Part shown: piece after piece, positions 41,073 through 48,784 of the stretch
How positions within the stretch are numbered: the first letter of the stretch is position 1
How the letters are laid out: the number at the start of each line of letters is the position of its first letter
NCBI RefSeq assembly: GCF_000170795.1
Contig: NZ_ABCM01000004.1
Coordinates: forward strand, 248,001 to 312,000
Length of the DNA stretch: 64,000 nucleotides
Reading direction: 5' to 3'
Source: Pedobacter sp. BAL39
GTDB lineage: Bacteria > Bacteroidota > Bacteroidia > Sphingobacteriales > Sphingobacteriaceae
Position numbers and translations under genes: made by a program
Notes under the pieces: generated by a model
Seen by the model: the letters and a program-made list of their open reading frames with translations, nothing else
Database searches by the model: none
Told to the model about the DNA's origin: nothing

Positions 41073-43364
41073 CTACAAGAAAGGTACGCTGACACCAAAC
41101 GTCACATTGCGTCCGGCATTGTAAATTCCCTCGGGCTTATAGCGGCTAAGGTGATTGAAATATTTCTTGTCCAGCAAGTTCTGTCCGGTAATCCAGATGT
41201 TGAATTTTCCTTTGGCAGTGCGGATGGCAGTACCTATTCCGGCGTCTAAAAGTGTATAACCACTGGTTAGCGTTTCAAAATCATCAAATCTTGACTGTTT
41301 GAAAACATTGTTTAATCCAACTTTGATATAACTGTCGGTCATCCCTTTAATGCTAGGCTCAAAGCGCAGTTCGTTATTCAGACTAGCTGCCGGAATGAAA
41401 GGCAGTGCCTGATCATTATCGCGATTGGTACCTTTAACATAAGCAAAGGAGTTTTCAAAATGTAAGGATTTGATCAGGTGTATATCCACAGATGCTTCCC
41501 CGCCAATCAGGTCTGCATCGGTCTGCACAAAACGATACACCGGCAATGTCTCTGCTGTCCCATCTTCATTGATCAGATCCGTTGTTTCATTATTGAAATT
41601 TCCCGGATAGATGTAATTGTAGATGCGGTTGGCGTACGCATTAAGACCCAGCGTTACATTCTTACCTGTATATTCAAGTCCGAGGTCAAACTGAAGACTG
41701 GTTTCCTGTTTAAGGTTACTATTGCCGATTTCATACCGAAAAGTCCCCTCATGGCGTCCATTTGCTGCGAGTTCTGCGATATTTGGTGCACGGAATCCGG
41801 AACCTGCATTTCCTTTAAACACCAAATCTTTAGCGACTTCAAATGAGAAACCTAAAGATCCTGAGACATTGGAGAAGCTATTGTCAAATGCGGCAAACAC
41901 TTGCTCTCCATCAGCAGTAAGCTCATCGCCATTAATCTTTTTATAATCATAACGAGCACCGACATTGATTGCCCCTTTTTCAAAGTTGCGTTTTAGATAG
42001 AAGAACGCGCCAATGTTATTGCTGCTGTAATCAGGAATCAGAAACTCGTCGCCTTTATTGACGTTATCCTGATACATACCCTGTACGCCAATTGCAGGTT
42101 CCCATTTACCTGCATTGGGGAAGTAATATTTTACATCGTAGGTGTAAGAGTTCAGATTGAGGTTCAGTCCTGGTTCCTGAAGTCTTTCTTCAAATTCCTT
42201 TCTCATGTTACGCTGAAAAGCAAAAGTTGTTTTCAGCTGACCACTGCCAAGGATGAAGTTACTGTTCAGCGCAGCGCGGTAGTGGTTGATGTCCTGATAA
42301 GGCAGTCCCAGCCGACGTTCACGGGCTACAGATTTGGTAATGACATTGCCATCTTCGTCGAGGTAATTTCCGTCGCCATCAGGGCCAGCTTCTACCAGGC
42401 CGATATTGGTATGAAAACGGGAGAAGGTCAGGTGAGAGTATCCCCAGCTCTTGTTGAGTCCAACCATTCCATTGAGATTGAACTCATCAAAACCGGAGTT
42501 TGGTACGACTGCATCTTTATATCCGAAGCCGTAAGCATTTTTATAGGAGGCACGACCACGATAAACAAAGCCGTTATCGTTTCCCTGAAGCATCAGTGAT
42601 GAAGCAGTCAGTCCATTGTTAGTGCTGTAAGCACTGGTAAAACTACCATTAAATACCCCGGGTGCCGGAACGACATCGTCGATAATGTTGATGACACCAC
42701 CCAGAGCATCGGAGCCATATAACAAACTGGCTGGTCCTTTGAGGATTTCCACCCTCGCCGCGGCGAACTGATCTACTTCAATACCATGCTCATCTCCCCA
42801 TTGCTGGGCTTCTTCGCGGGCACCATCAACCATAGTTAACACACGGTTGTAGCCCAATCCCCGGATGGTGGGCTTGGAGATTGCTCCTCCTGTACTTACC
42901 TGTGATATTCCTGGAATCCTGGCTACCGCATCAATGAGATTTGTACCAGCCGCCTGAGTCAGCTTATCTTTGCCAACGGTAACCACAGATAGACTGTTGG
43001 TCTTATTGTTGGAGCTGAATGGTGATCCGGTAATGACGACCTCTGCACTTTCCACTACAGAAGATTCGAGCAATACCTCAAGGTTTGTTCCTTTTGCAAG
43101 GTCTACAACCTGAGAAAAGGTTTTATAGCCTACATAGCGTACCTCGAGCAGGAATCTGCCTTTTGAAGGTATATTTTTGAGGTTGAACTCGCCGGCAGCA
43201 TTGGTTGTTGTAACCGCCTTCAGGTCGGTAATGTAAATGGTCGCACCCGAAAGCGGGGCATTGGTGGCAGCGTCTTTTACCTGTCCACGCAGTTCCGAAA
43301 ATCCGGAAGCGAAGCTGCTGATTGTATATAATAATGCGGTGATGAATAAAGTTATCTTTTTCAT
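41073..43364 (-). CDS. TonB-dependent receptor, probably for a metal
   Basis: 763 residues. Signal peptide 1-19, CarboxypepD_reg domain at about 25-110 (LRGQVKDAATNAPLSGATIYI), plug at about 125-240 (NLIDAVARIPGISQVSTGGAISKPTIRGLG, then RVEILKGPASLLYGSDALGGVINI), and a 22-strand-type barrel to the C-terminus (NVTFGVSVPFL). There is no SusD partner. Receptors of this size and layout take up siderophores, cobalamin or metals such as Cu, Ni and Zn. The His/Cys-rich small protein encoded 156 bp upstream points to a metal ion, but the ligand is not shown by the sequence. A short ORF and overlapping hairpins lie directly before its start. Confidence 0.9.
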   Translation of the reverse strand: MKKITLFITALLYTISSFASGFSELRGQVKDAATNAPLSGATIYITDLKAVTTTNAAGEFNLKNIPSKGRFLLEVRYVGYKTFSQVVDLAKGTNLEVLLESSVVESAEVVITGSPFSSNNKTNSLSVVTVGKDKLTQAAGTNLIDAVARIPGISQVSTGGAISKPTIRGLGYNRVLTMVDGAREEAQQWGDEHGIEVDQFAAARVEILKGPASLLYGSDALGGVINIIDDVVPAPGVFNGSFTSAYSTNNGLTASSLMLQGNDNGFVYRGRASYKNAYGFGYKDAVVPNSGFDEFNLNGMVGLNKSWGYSHLTFSRFHTNIGLVEAGPDGDGNYLDEDGNVITKSVARERRLGLPYQDINHYRAALNSNFILGSGQLKTTFAFQRNMRKEFEERLQEPGLNLNLNSYTYDVKYYFPNAGKWEPAIGVQGMYQDNVNKGDEFLIPDYSSNNIGAFFYLKRNFEKGAINVGARYDYKKINGDELTADGEQVFAAFDNSFSNVSGSLGFSFEVAKDLVFKGNAGSGFRAPNIAELAANGRHEGTFRYEIGNSNLKQETSLQFDLGLEYTGKNVTLGLNAYANRIYNYIYPGNFNNETTDLINEDGTAETLPVYRFVQTDADLIGGEASVDIHLIKSLHFENSFAYVKGTNRDNDQALPFIPAASLNNELRFEPSIKGMTDSYIKVGLNNVFKQSRFDDFETLTSGYTLLDAGIGTAIRTAKGKFNIWITGQNLLDKKYFNHLSRYKPEGIYNAGRNVTFGVSVPFL

Positions 43365-43378
43365 TTATATATCATTTT

Positions 43379-43419
43379 CCCGAACGGCATTTTTAGCATT
43401 CGGGATGGCCGGAGCCGTT
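43379..43419 (-). promoter_or_regulatory. Overlapping hairpins before the TonB-receptor start codon
   Basis: On the minus strand CCCGAA (43404-43399) can pair with TTCGGG (43384-43379), while AACGGC (43419-43414) can pair with GCCGTT (43388-43383). The two right arms share bases, so the structures exclude each other. The last arm ends 14 nt before the receptor ATG (43364). A switch in folding could control access to the start or termination. Confidence 0.4.
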
Positions 43420-43420
43420 T

Positions 43421-43495
43421 TCAGGATGTGTGAATTGTAATAGAGATATGGGCTAAAAAATGCCAATAAAAAATCAACAAACGCATAGCGTTCAT
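43421..43495 (-). CDS. Candidate 24-codon upstream ORF (leader peptide)
   Basis: An ATG at 43495 opens a frame of 24 codons ending TGA at 43421, between the small His-rich gene and the receptor gene. The peptide begins MNAMRLLIFYW and holds three His residues (positions 12, 16 and 22 or so) and several aromatic ones. A perfect -7 box TAAGTTTG lies at 43514-43507, giving a leader of only a few nucleotides, and mutually exclusive hairpins follow the stop. The arrangement suggests a regulatory leader peptide, but the ORF is short and could be chance. Confidence 0.4.
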   Translation of the reverse strand: MNAMRLLIFYWHFLAHISITIHTS

Positions 43496-43506
43496 TCCAT
43501 TGTTAT

Positions 43507-43514
43507 CAAACTTA
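43507..43514 (-). promoter_or_regulatory. Promoter -7 box before the upstream ORF and TonB receptor
   Basis: TAAGTTTG on the minus strand matches TAnnTTTG. It lies about 140 bp before the receptor start and 12 bp before the candidate leader ORF. No good -33 box was seen. Confidence 0.5.
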
Positions 43515-43520
43515 AAAAGC

Positions 43521-43868
43521 CTAAACAGAGGGTGGCCCCCGAAGAGCGGTGCCAATGAGGGCAACGTAACTTCCCGCACATACACTGAAGGTTTTCAACA
43601 ATGGTTTTGAGAGGAAATAAGTTTCAAAATGATTTTGTGTTGCCGTATAGTTCTTCTCAAAATGGGCCGCACAGACCAGGCAGTTATCAGAATGACTATG
43701 AATGTGAACGGTATGAGCACAGATCTTACCTGTTGCTGCGCATATTGGTTCTTCCTCATGATGATGGAAAGCAGAAAATGGAGTTAAGGCAATAGCGAAG
43801 ACCATCAGCAATATTGCCGACAGAAAACGATTGATATGTGACCTCCTCCTTTTCAAACTAAAGCCCAA
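43521..43868 (-). CDS. Small exported His/Cys-rich protein, probable metal binder
   Basis: Up to 115 residues. The N-terminal hydrophobic helix (FLSAILLMVFAIALTPFSAF) works as signal or anchor. The exported part is rich in possible metal ligands: HHHEEEPIC, ATGKICAHTVHIHSHSDNCLVCAAH, and ends TALRGPPSV. Similar small proteins with HHH and CxxC-type clusters occur before TonB receptors in other bacteria (DUF2946-like layout), and a receptor gene follows here. The start is uncertain: the TTG at 43868 overlaps a -7 box TAGTTTTG (43873-43866), so translation may begin further in, for example after the AGGAGGAGG stretch at about 43850. Confidence 0.68.
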   Translation of the reverse strand: MGFSLKRRRSHINRFLSAILLMVFAIALTPFSAFHHHEEEPICAATGKICAHTVHIHSHSDNCLVCAAHFEKNYTATQNHFETYFLSKPLLKTFSVCAGSYVALIGTALRGPPSV

Positions 43869-43873
43869 AACTA
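43866..43873 (-). promoter_or_regulatory. Promoter -7 box of the His/Cys-rich gene
   Basis: TAGTTTTG on the minus strand is a perfect TAnnTTTG match and overlaps the first codons of the longest possible ORF. Confidence 0.45.
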
Positions 43874-44094
43874 GTCAATTTTAGACATAAATCTCAATAT
43901 ACATCCAGCTGAGGAAGCTAGGAATTACACCTTTTCTACACAATGTGGCATTTGCACGGCAGGGAAAGCAATTCAGGTTCTACCGATACGTCAAAAGCCT
44001 AATGGAAAATTACACAGTAATGATCAAATAATCAGCTATATTGGAAAATTGTTAAACTAAGCAGGTTCGTAAAACGTTATTAAATAAAAAAAGA

Positions 44095-44748
44095 ATGGCA
44101 ACGTCTCAGCAAATAAAAACCGCATACATCGACTTCGTACTCAGCAATGACGAGCAACCTAAGTCTGTCTATAGCTTTGTAAAAAAACTTAAAATCTCTG
44201 AAGCAGATTTCTACGAGTTTTACGCTTCGTTTGACAGTATAGAGCGACTCATATGGGTAGAGTTGACCATAGAAACCATCAGCACCATCCAGCAACAGGA
44301 AGTCTGGCAACAGTATTCATCACGCGAACGCGTATTAAACTTTTTTTACAGTTATGTAGAAGTGTTGAAACGCCAGCGGAGTTTCATCCTATATAGTCTT
44401 AAAAAACACCAAAACAAACTGGGTATGCCGGCGATATTATCTGGTGTAAAGCCCATCTTCGAAAACTTCGCCGAAGAATTGATAAATGAAGGGCTGGAAA
44501 GTGGGGAACTAGCCGAACGCAGGTTTTTGAGCAAGCGTTATAAAGATGCCTTGTGGTTGCAGTTTGGCTTCATCCTGAATTTCTGGGTTGGTGATGAGAG
44601 TATCGGTTTTGAAAAAACAGATGAAGCAATTGAGAAGGGGATCAATGTCACCTTCGACCTCTTCCAACATTCTCCAATAGACAACCTGCTGGAGTACGGA
44701 AAATTCCTTTCCAGAAATGGAAAGTTTAAGGAAAAGATGGGACTATAA
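44095..44748 (+). CDS. TetR-family transcriptional regulator
   Basis: 217 residues. The N-terminal HTH (about 5-55) has IKTAYIDFVLSN, then SVYSFVKKLKISEADFYEFYASFDSIERLIW, matching TetR although it is less canonical than most. The C-terminal helical ligand domain (about 70-205) includes VLKRQRSFILYSLKKHQNK and WLQFGFILNFWVGDESIGFEKTDEAIEKGI, a signature of the regulator type that accompanies ABC1 kinases in Bacteroidota. The kinase gene starts 7 bp after the stop, so they form one unit. No palindromic operator is clear before it. Confidence 0.85.
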   Translation: MATSQQIKTAYIDFVLSNDEQPKSVYSFVKKLKISEADFYEFYASFDSIERLIWVELTIETISTIQQQEVWQQYSSRERVLNFFYSYVEVLKRQRSFILYSLKKHQNKLGMPAILSGVKPIFENFAEELINEGLESGELAERRFLSKRYKDALWLQFGFILNFWVGDESIGFEKTDEAIEKGINVTFDLFQHSPIDNLLEYGKFLSRNGKFKEKMGL

Positions 44749-44755
44749 ATAATCC

Positions 44756-46054
44756 ATGAAAGAACAGAAAAGTATCCCGGTGACCAGAACTGAAAGGTCT
44801 GCGAAATTTGTAAAAACAGGCATTCAGATTGGGGGAAATTACATCAAACACTATTCAAAAAAGCTATTTAATCCGCAATTGAGCCGAGATGAGCTGAATG
44901 AAGACAATGCCACTGACATTTACAAGTCACTCAGTGAGCTGAAGGGTAGTGCATTAAAAATAGCACAGATGCTGAGCATGGACAAGAATATCCTGCCAAA
45001 ATCATATGTCGACAAATTCACGCAATCTCAATACAATGCCCCTCCGCTCTCCGGACCACTAATTGTAAGAACTTTCAGCAAGATCTTTGGTAAAACGCCG
45101 GATCAGATTTACGATCATTTTAATTTACATTCGACGAATGCGGCTTCCATCGGGCAGGTACACCAGGCCACCCTTGACGGAAAAACTTTGGCGGTTAAAA
45201 TTCAGTACCCTGGGGTGGGCGACAGCATTTCATCAGATTTGAAGCTGGTAAAACCTTTTGCATTCAGGTTGCTCGGAATGAGCGAGAAGGAACTTAATAT
45301 CTACATCAAAGAAGTGGAAGAGCGCCTGCTGGAAGAAACAGATTATGAGCTGGAAGTAAAAAGGTCAGTCGAGTTTTCCGAAGCTTGCAAACACCTGAAC
45401 AACATCACCTTTCCGAAATATTATCCGGAGCTTTCGGGTAAACGCATCATCACCATGGATTGGATCCAGGGTCTTCACCTCAAGGAATTTTTAAAAACAA
45501 ATCCTTCACAGGAGCTGCGAAATAAGATTGGACAGGCATTATGGGATTTTTATAATTTCCAGCAACATCAGCTCCGGGCGGTCCATGCTGATCCACATCC
45601 GGGAAATTTCATGATCACGACTGATGAAAAACTTGGGGTAATTGATTTTGGCTGTATTAAAGAATTGCCAGACGACTTTTATGTGCCCTTCTTTTCGTTG
45701 ATTTCTACAGATGTTATCAACGACAAAGCAAAAACCATTGAAGCCTTCCGCCAGCTGGAAATGATTCATCCCGAAGATACCGACATACAAATAGAATTCT
45801 ATTATAAAGCTTACCTGGAGATGATTACCTTATTTGCAAAACCCTATACCAGTAAATCTTTCGACTTCAGTGAACCGGAATTTTTCAAACAGCTGTATAA
45901 CTACGGCGACAAGATTGCGAAGATGCCTGAGTTTAAGCAGGCCAGAGGTGTAAAACATTTTATCTATGTGAACCGCACCAACTTCGGACTGTATACGATT
46001 CTTCATGAACTAAAGGCAATGGTAGATACAGAAACTTATCTACCTCACTTTTAG
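44756..46054 (+). CDS. ABC1/UbiB-family atypical kinase (AarF-like)
   Basis: 432 residues, no TM segment. Family motifs: the KxGQ-type segment reads LKGSALKIAQMLS (about 60-72), with Ala instead of Gly; then AASIGQVHQATLDGKTLAVKIQYPG with the Ala-rich loop and ATP-site Lys; Glu in ETDYELEVKRS; the catalytic VHADPHPGNFMI; and the metal-binding DFG in GVIDFGCIKEL. These proteins bind ATP and support isoprenoid quinone synthesis or lipid homeostasis, though many have no measured substrate. It is co-transcribed with the TetR regulator (7-bp gap), so its expression is probably ligand-controlled. Confidence 0.92.
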   Translation: MKEQKSIPVTRTERSAKFVKTGIQIGGNYIKHYSKKLFNPQLSRDELNEDNATDIYKSLSELKGSALKIAQMLSMDKNILPKSYVDKFTQSQYNAPPLSGPLIVRTFSKIFGKTPDQIYDHFNLHSTNAASIGQVHQATLDGKTLAVKIQYPGVGDSISSDLKLVKPFAFRLLGMSEKELNIYIKEVEERLLEETDYELEVKRSVEFSEACKHLNNITFPKYYPELSGKRIITMDWIQGLHLKEFLKTNPSQELRNKIGQALWDFYNFQQHQLRAVHADPHPGNFMITTDEKLGVIDFGCIKELPDDFYVPFFSLISTDVINDKAKTIEAFRQLEMIHPEDTDIQIEFYYKAYLEMITLFAKPYTSKSFDFSEPEFFKQLYNYGDKIAKMPEFKQARGVKHFIYVNRTNFGLYTILHELKAMVDTETYLPHF

Positions 46055-46366
46055 TCTTTTTTGATAGAGATTAGAGGGCTGATAGCCACGTTGGGATGGT
46101 ATAAAAAAGGTGCAATCGCCACAATTACACCTTTCGTACTAACCTAAAAACTAATAATAAGACGCAACAAGATTCAAAAGGTTTCATCTGACCAAAAAAA
46201 AATTTCACAAAAGTCACCATATCAGTATTTTGCAGCGACCAAGATCGTCAACAATGGCCCACAAGGGTATTTAAAGGCCATTAAAAAAAATTGTTTACAA
46301 TAATCAAATAATATGTAAACAAATCAATCTTCTTAAATATATTTGTACTCTTAAAAATACCCCGAT
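46055..46366. other. Intergenic region with a weak terminator and promoter for the receiver gene
   Basis: About 310 bp. AAAGGTG (46106-46112) and CACCTTT (46128-46134) can form a short hairpin that may end the ABC1 transcript, though no T-run follows. The rest is AT-rich and holds a 9-bp inverted repeat (46291-46322) and a -7 box (46338-46345) before the next gene. No ORF is supported. Confidence 0.5.
46291..46345 (+). promoter_or_regulatory. Operator-like inverted repeat and promoter box of the receiver gene
   Basis: TTGTTTACA (46291-46299) is perfectly inverted as TGTAAACAA (46314-46322), centre spacing 14. Sixteen bases later is TATATTTG (46338-46345), a perfect -7 box. The repeat covers the -33 region, where a bound protein would block or recruit polymerase. 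Confidence 0.5.
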
Positions 46367-46759
46367 TTGGCAAACAGCTCAAAAATTTATAAAAACATAC
46401 TTGTTATTGAGGATAATCATGCCATTCTGGATGTGATCACATTAATTCTTCAAAGCGAGGCTTACAAAGTATCTGGCCTGAATAAAAGCGAGAACATGAT
46501 GCTTCACATTGCTGATTTCAAACCTGATCTTGTGATTCTTGACATCATGCTTCCAGATGCTGATGGCCGGGAGCTGTTAAAGCAGCTAAGGTCTGAGGCC
46601 AGCACCGCGCACATTCCTGTGCTGATGATTTCTGCAAGGTACACGGAGCAAAATGTCCAGCATGGAGAGATCAGGCCAAACGGCTTTCTCGCCAAACCTT
46701 TTGATATCGACGACCTGCTGGACAGGATTGAAGGAATTCTGGCAGGAAAATCTTATTAA
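46367..46759 (+). CDS. Single-domain response regulator
   Basis: 130 residues, a receiver domain only. Translation starts at TTG 46367, 21 nt behind the -7 box; no in-frame ATG fits the receiver opening. Acidic pocket E15-D16-N17, phospho-acceptor Asp near 58 in LVILDIMLPDADG, Thr/Ser position MISARYTEQN, and Lys in GFLAKPFDIDDLL are present. There is no output domain, so it acts through a partner or as a phosphate sink. No kinase gene is near. The NTF2-like gene follows after 43 bp. Confidence 0.88.
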   Translation: MANSSKIYKNILVIEDNHAILDVITLILQSEAYKVSGLNKSENMMLHIADFKPDLVILDIMLPDADGRELLKQLRSEASTAHIPVLMISARYTEQNVQHGEIRPNGFLAKPFDIDDLLDRIEGILAGKSY

Positions 46760-46802
46760 CCTTTCTGATTATATTCCTTAGCTTTAGGGGAAAGACAACA
46801 CT

Positions 46803-47267
46803 ATGAATCCCAATGAAGCGCTGTTACATGCTTTTTATACCTGCTTTAAAAATGCCGATTTTATTGGTATGCAGTCTTGTTACCATGATGAGGCGGTCTT
46901 TAATGATTCCATTTTCAGCAACCTGACTGCAGATGAAGTTAAAGCGATGTGGGCAATGCTGGTTAGCGGCGCCAAAGACATGCAGGTCAACTTCAGCGAT
47001 ATACGTGCAGACGATCATTCAGGAAGCGCGCATTGGGAAGCAGTTTATACATTCTCCTCCACAGGAAACAAAGTAATCAATAAAATTGACGGTAGCTTTA
47101 TTTTTAAGGATGGAAAGATCCTGCGACATAACGATCACTTTGACTTCTACACATGGGCGACACAGGCTTTTGGCCTGACAGGTATACTGATTGGCTGGAC
47201 CTCTTTTTTCAAACATAAAGTAAAGGGACAGGCACAACAAAGGTTAAAAAAATACATGAGCCATTAG
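46803..47267 (+). CDS. NTF2/SnoaL-like protein
   Basis: 154 residues. The core alpha+beta cone fold covers about 5-135: ALLHAFYTCFKNADFIGMQSCYHDEAVFNDSIF, then VKAMWAMLVSGAKDMQVNFSDI, AHWEAVYTFSSTGNKVINKIDGSFIFKDGKILRHNDHFDF in outline. The last 20 residues are basic (FKHKVKGQAQQRLKKYMSH). Such proteins are small-molecule enzymes or binding proteins; substrate unknown. It follows the single-domain response regulator by 43 bp and may be in its operon. A small hairpin with T-run comes after the stop. Confidence 0.85.
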   Translation: MNPNEALLHAFYTCFKNADFIGMQSCYHDEAVFNDSIFSNLTADEVKAMWAMLVSGAKDMQVNFSDIRADDHSGSAHWEAVYTFSSTGNKVINKIDGSFIFKDGKILRHNDHFDFYTWATQAFGLTGILIGWTSFFKHKVKGQAQQRLKKYMSH

Positions 47268-47290
47268 TAGGAACTTTTTTTAGCCATTAC

Positions 47291-47312
47291 GAAAGGGCCG
47301 CTTTCCTTTTTT
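47291..47312 (+). terminator. Probable terminator after the NTF2-like gene
   Basis: GAAAG (47291-47295) / CTTTC (47301-47305) with a 5-nt GC loop, then C and six T residues. The stem is short, so it is only a moderate candidate. It lies 23 bp after the stop and 12 bp before the end of hisS (convergent). Confidence 0.45.
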
Positions 47313-47323
47313 CCCGGAGAGGA

Positions 47324-48709
47324 CTAACGTCCAACCCGGGTAATGATTTCTGCAATCGCCAGTTTTTCCTGTTGACCAGTCCGCATATCTTTTAAAGTCA
47401 GTAGTCCCTCCTGCATTTCTTCACTTCCAATCAGGACAACATATGGTATATTTTTAGCATCAGCGTAGCTCATTTGCTTCTTGAGTTTCGCAGCCGCTGG
47501 GTACAACTCTGCAGCGATACCTGCAGCACGTAGCTGTTGTAACAAAGGCAATGCGTAGCGTTCAGCAGCATCGTCAAAATTACTGATGAGCACGCGGGTA
47601 CCTGCCACGGCAGATTCAGGGAAGAGATTCAACTCCATCAATACATCGTAAATGCGGTCAGCACCAAAGGAAATCCCTACTCCTGTAAGCCCTTTTAGCC
47701 CAAACATACCAGTAAGGTCATCGTATCGGCCGCCACCTCCGATGCTACCCATGGTAGCCTCATTGGTTTTTACTTCAAAGATGCAGCCAGTATAGTAATT
47801 CAGTCCCCTGGCAAGGGTAATGTCCAGCTCCACGTTTGGCTGGTGCATTGTATCGGGATGTTGTAGCGCTGCCAGGTAGCCAAATACCGTTTCAATTTCA
47901 GCGATCCCCTTCATTCCAGCCTCAGAGGAACCAAGGACCTTGCGCAGGCTATCAAGCTTCGCTTCATTGGTGCCCTGCAACAAAATCACAGGTGTTAGTT
48001 TCTCCAGATCGCCTTCCGTAAAACCGCGCTCCAAAAGTTCTTTACTGACACCATCAAGACCAATTTTGTCCAATTTATCGATGGCAACAGTCATATCAAT
48101 GATCAACTCAGGCTTACCAATGATCTCAGCAATTCCAGTCAGGATTTTACGGTTATTGAGCTTTATGGTAAAGTCTTTTAACCCAAGGTCGCTCAATGCT
48201 TCCTGATAGATCAGAATAAATTCCGCTTCATTCAGCAAGCTATCCGAACCTACAACGTCCGCGTCGCATTGATAAAACTCTCTGTAACGGCCTTTCTGTG
48301 GTCGGTCTGCTCTCCATACCGGTTGCACCTGGAAACGCTTAAAAGGAAGCGTTATATCATTCTGGTGCATCACCACATAACGTGCAAATGGAACAGTAAG
48401 GTCATAGCGCAAAGCCTTCTCGCTAATTGATGAGGTGAGCGCATTGGAATTGCCCGCTGCGAGCAGCTCCGGATTAGCTTTAGACAGGTAATCGCCGCTA
48501 TTGAGGATTTTAAAGATGAGCTTATCACCCTCGTCCCCATACTTCCCGGTCAAAGTACTCAGGTTCTCCATAGTTGGCGTTTGAATCTCGGCGTAACCAA
48601 ATTTCAGGAATACCGTTTTTATGGCATCAAAGATATAGTTGCGTTTGACCATTTCCTGTGGGGAGAAATCCCGGGTTCCTTTAACTAAAGAAGGTTTAAT
48701 ATTCGACAT
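47324..48709 (-). CDS. hisS: Histidine--tRNA ligase
   Basis: 461 residues from ATG 48709, which gives the family opening [17 protein letters not shown]. Class II synthetase motifs: motif 2 region [32 protein letters not shown], the HisRS signatures [13 protein letters not shown] (HisA) and [13 protein letters not shown] (HisB), motif 3 [15 protein letters not shown]. The C-terminal anticodon domain begins near 370 ([27 protein letters not shown]). It charges tRNA-His. A -7 box TACTTTTG (48721-48714) lies only 4 nt before the ATG, so the mRNA may have almost no leader. Confidence 0.96.
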   Translation of the reverse strand: MSNIKPSLVKGTRDFSPQEMVKRNYIFDAIKTVFLKFGYAEIQTPTMENLSTLTGKYGDEGDKLIFKILNSGDYLSKANPELLAAGNSNALTSSISEKALRYDLTVPFARYVVMHQNDITLPFKRFQVQPVWRADRPQKGRYREFYQCDADVVGSDSLLNEAEFILIYQEALSDLGLKDFTIKLNNRKILTGIAEIIGKPELIIDMTVAIDKLDKIGLDGVSKELLERGFTEGDLEKLTPVILLQGTNEAKLDSLRKVLGSSEAGMKGIAEIETVFGYLAALQHPDTMHQPNVELDITLARGLNYYTGCIFEVKTNEATMGSIGGGGRYDDLTGMFGLKGLTGVGISFGADRIYDVLMELNLFPESAVAGTRVLISNFDDAAERYALPLLQQLRAAGIAAELYPAAAKLKKQMSYADAKNIPYVVLIGSEEMQEGLLTLKDMRTGQQEKLAIAEIITRVGR

Positions 48710-48713
48710 GGCG

Positions 48714-48721
48714 CAAAAGTA
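48714..48721 (-). promoter_or_regulatory. Promoter -7 box of hisS
   Basis: TACTTTTG on the minus strand matches TAnnTTTG exactly. Four bases (CGCC) separate it from the hisS start codon, so transcription would begin at or close to the ATG. Confidence 0.55.
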
Positions 48722-48737
48722 CAAAAAGTAACAGGCA

Positions 48738-48764
48738 TAAAAAAAGCTGCCGAAGCAGCTTTTT
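48738..48764 (-). terminator. Intrinsic terminator after the E2 gene
   Basis: AAAAAGCTGC (48741-48750) and GCAGCTTTTT (48755-48764) around a CGAA/TTCG tetraloop. On the minus strand the stem runs into seven T residues. It separates the pyruvate dehydrogenase transcript from hisS. Confidence 0.88.
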
Positions 48765-48784
48765 AGATTTTAAATGTATTTGTG

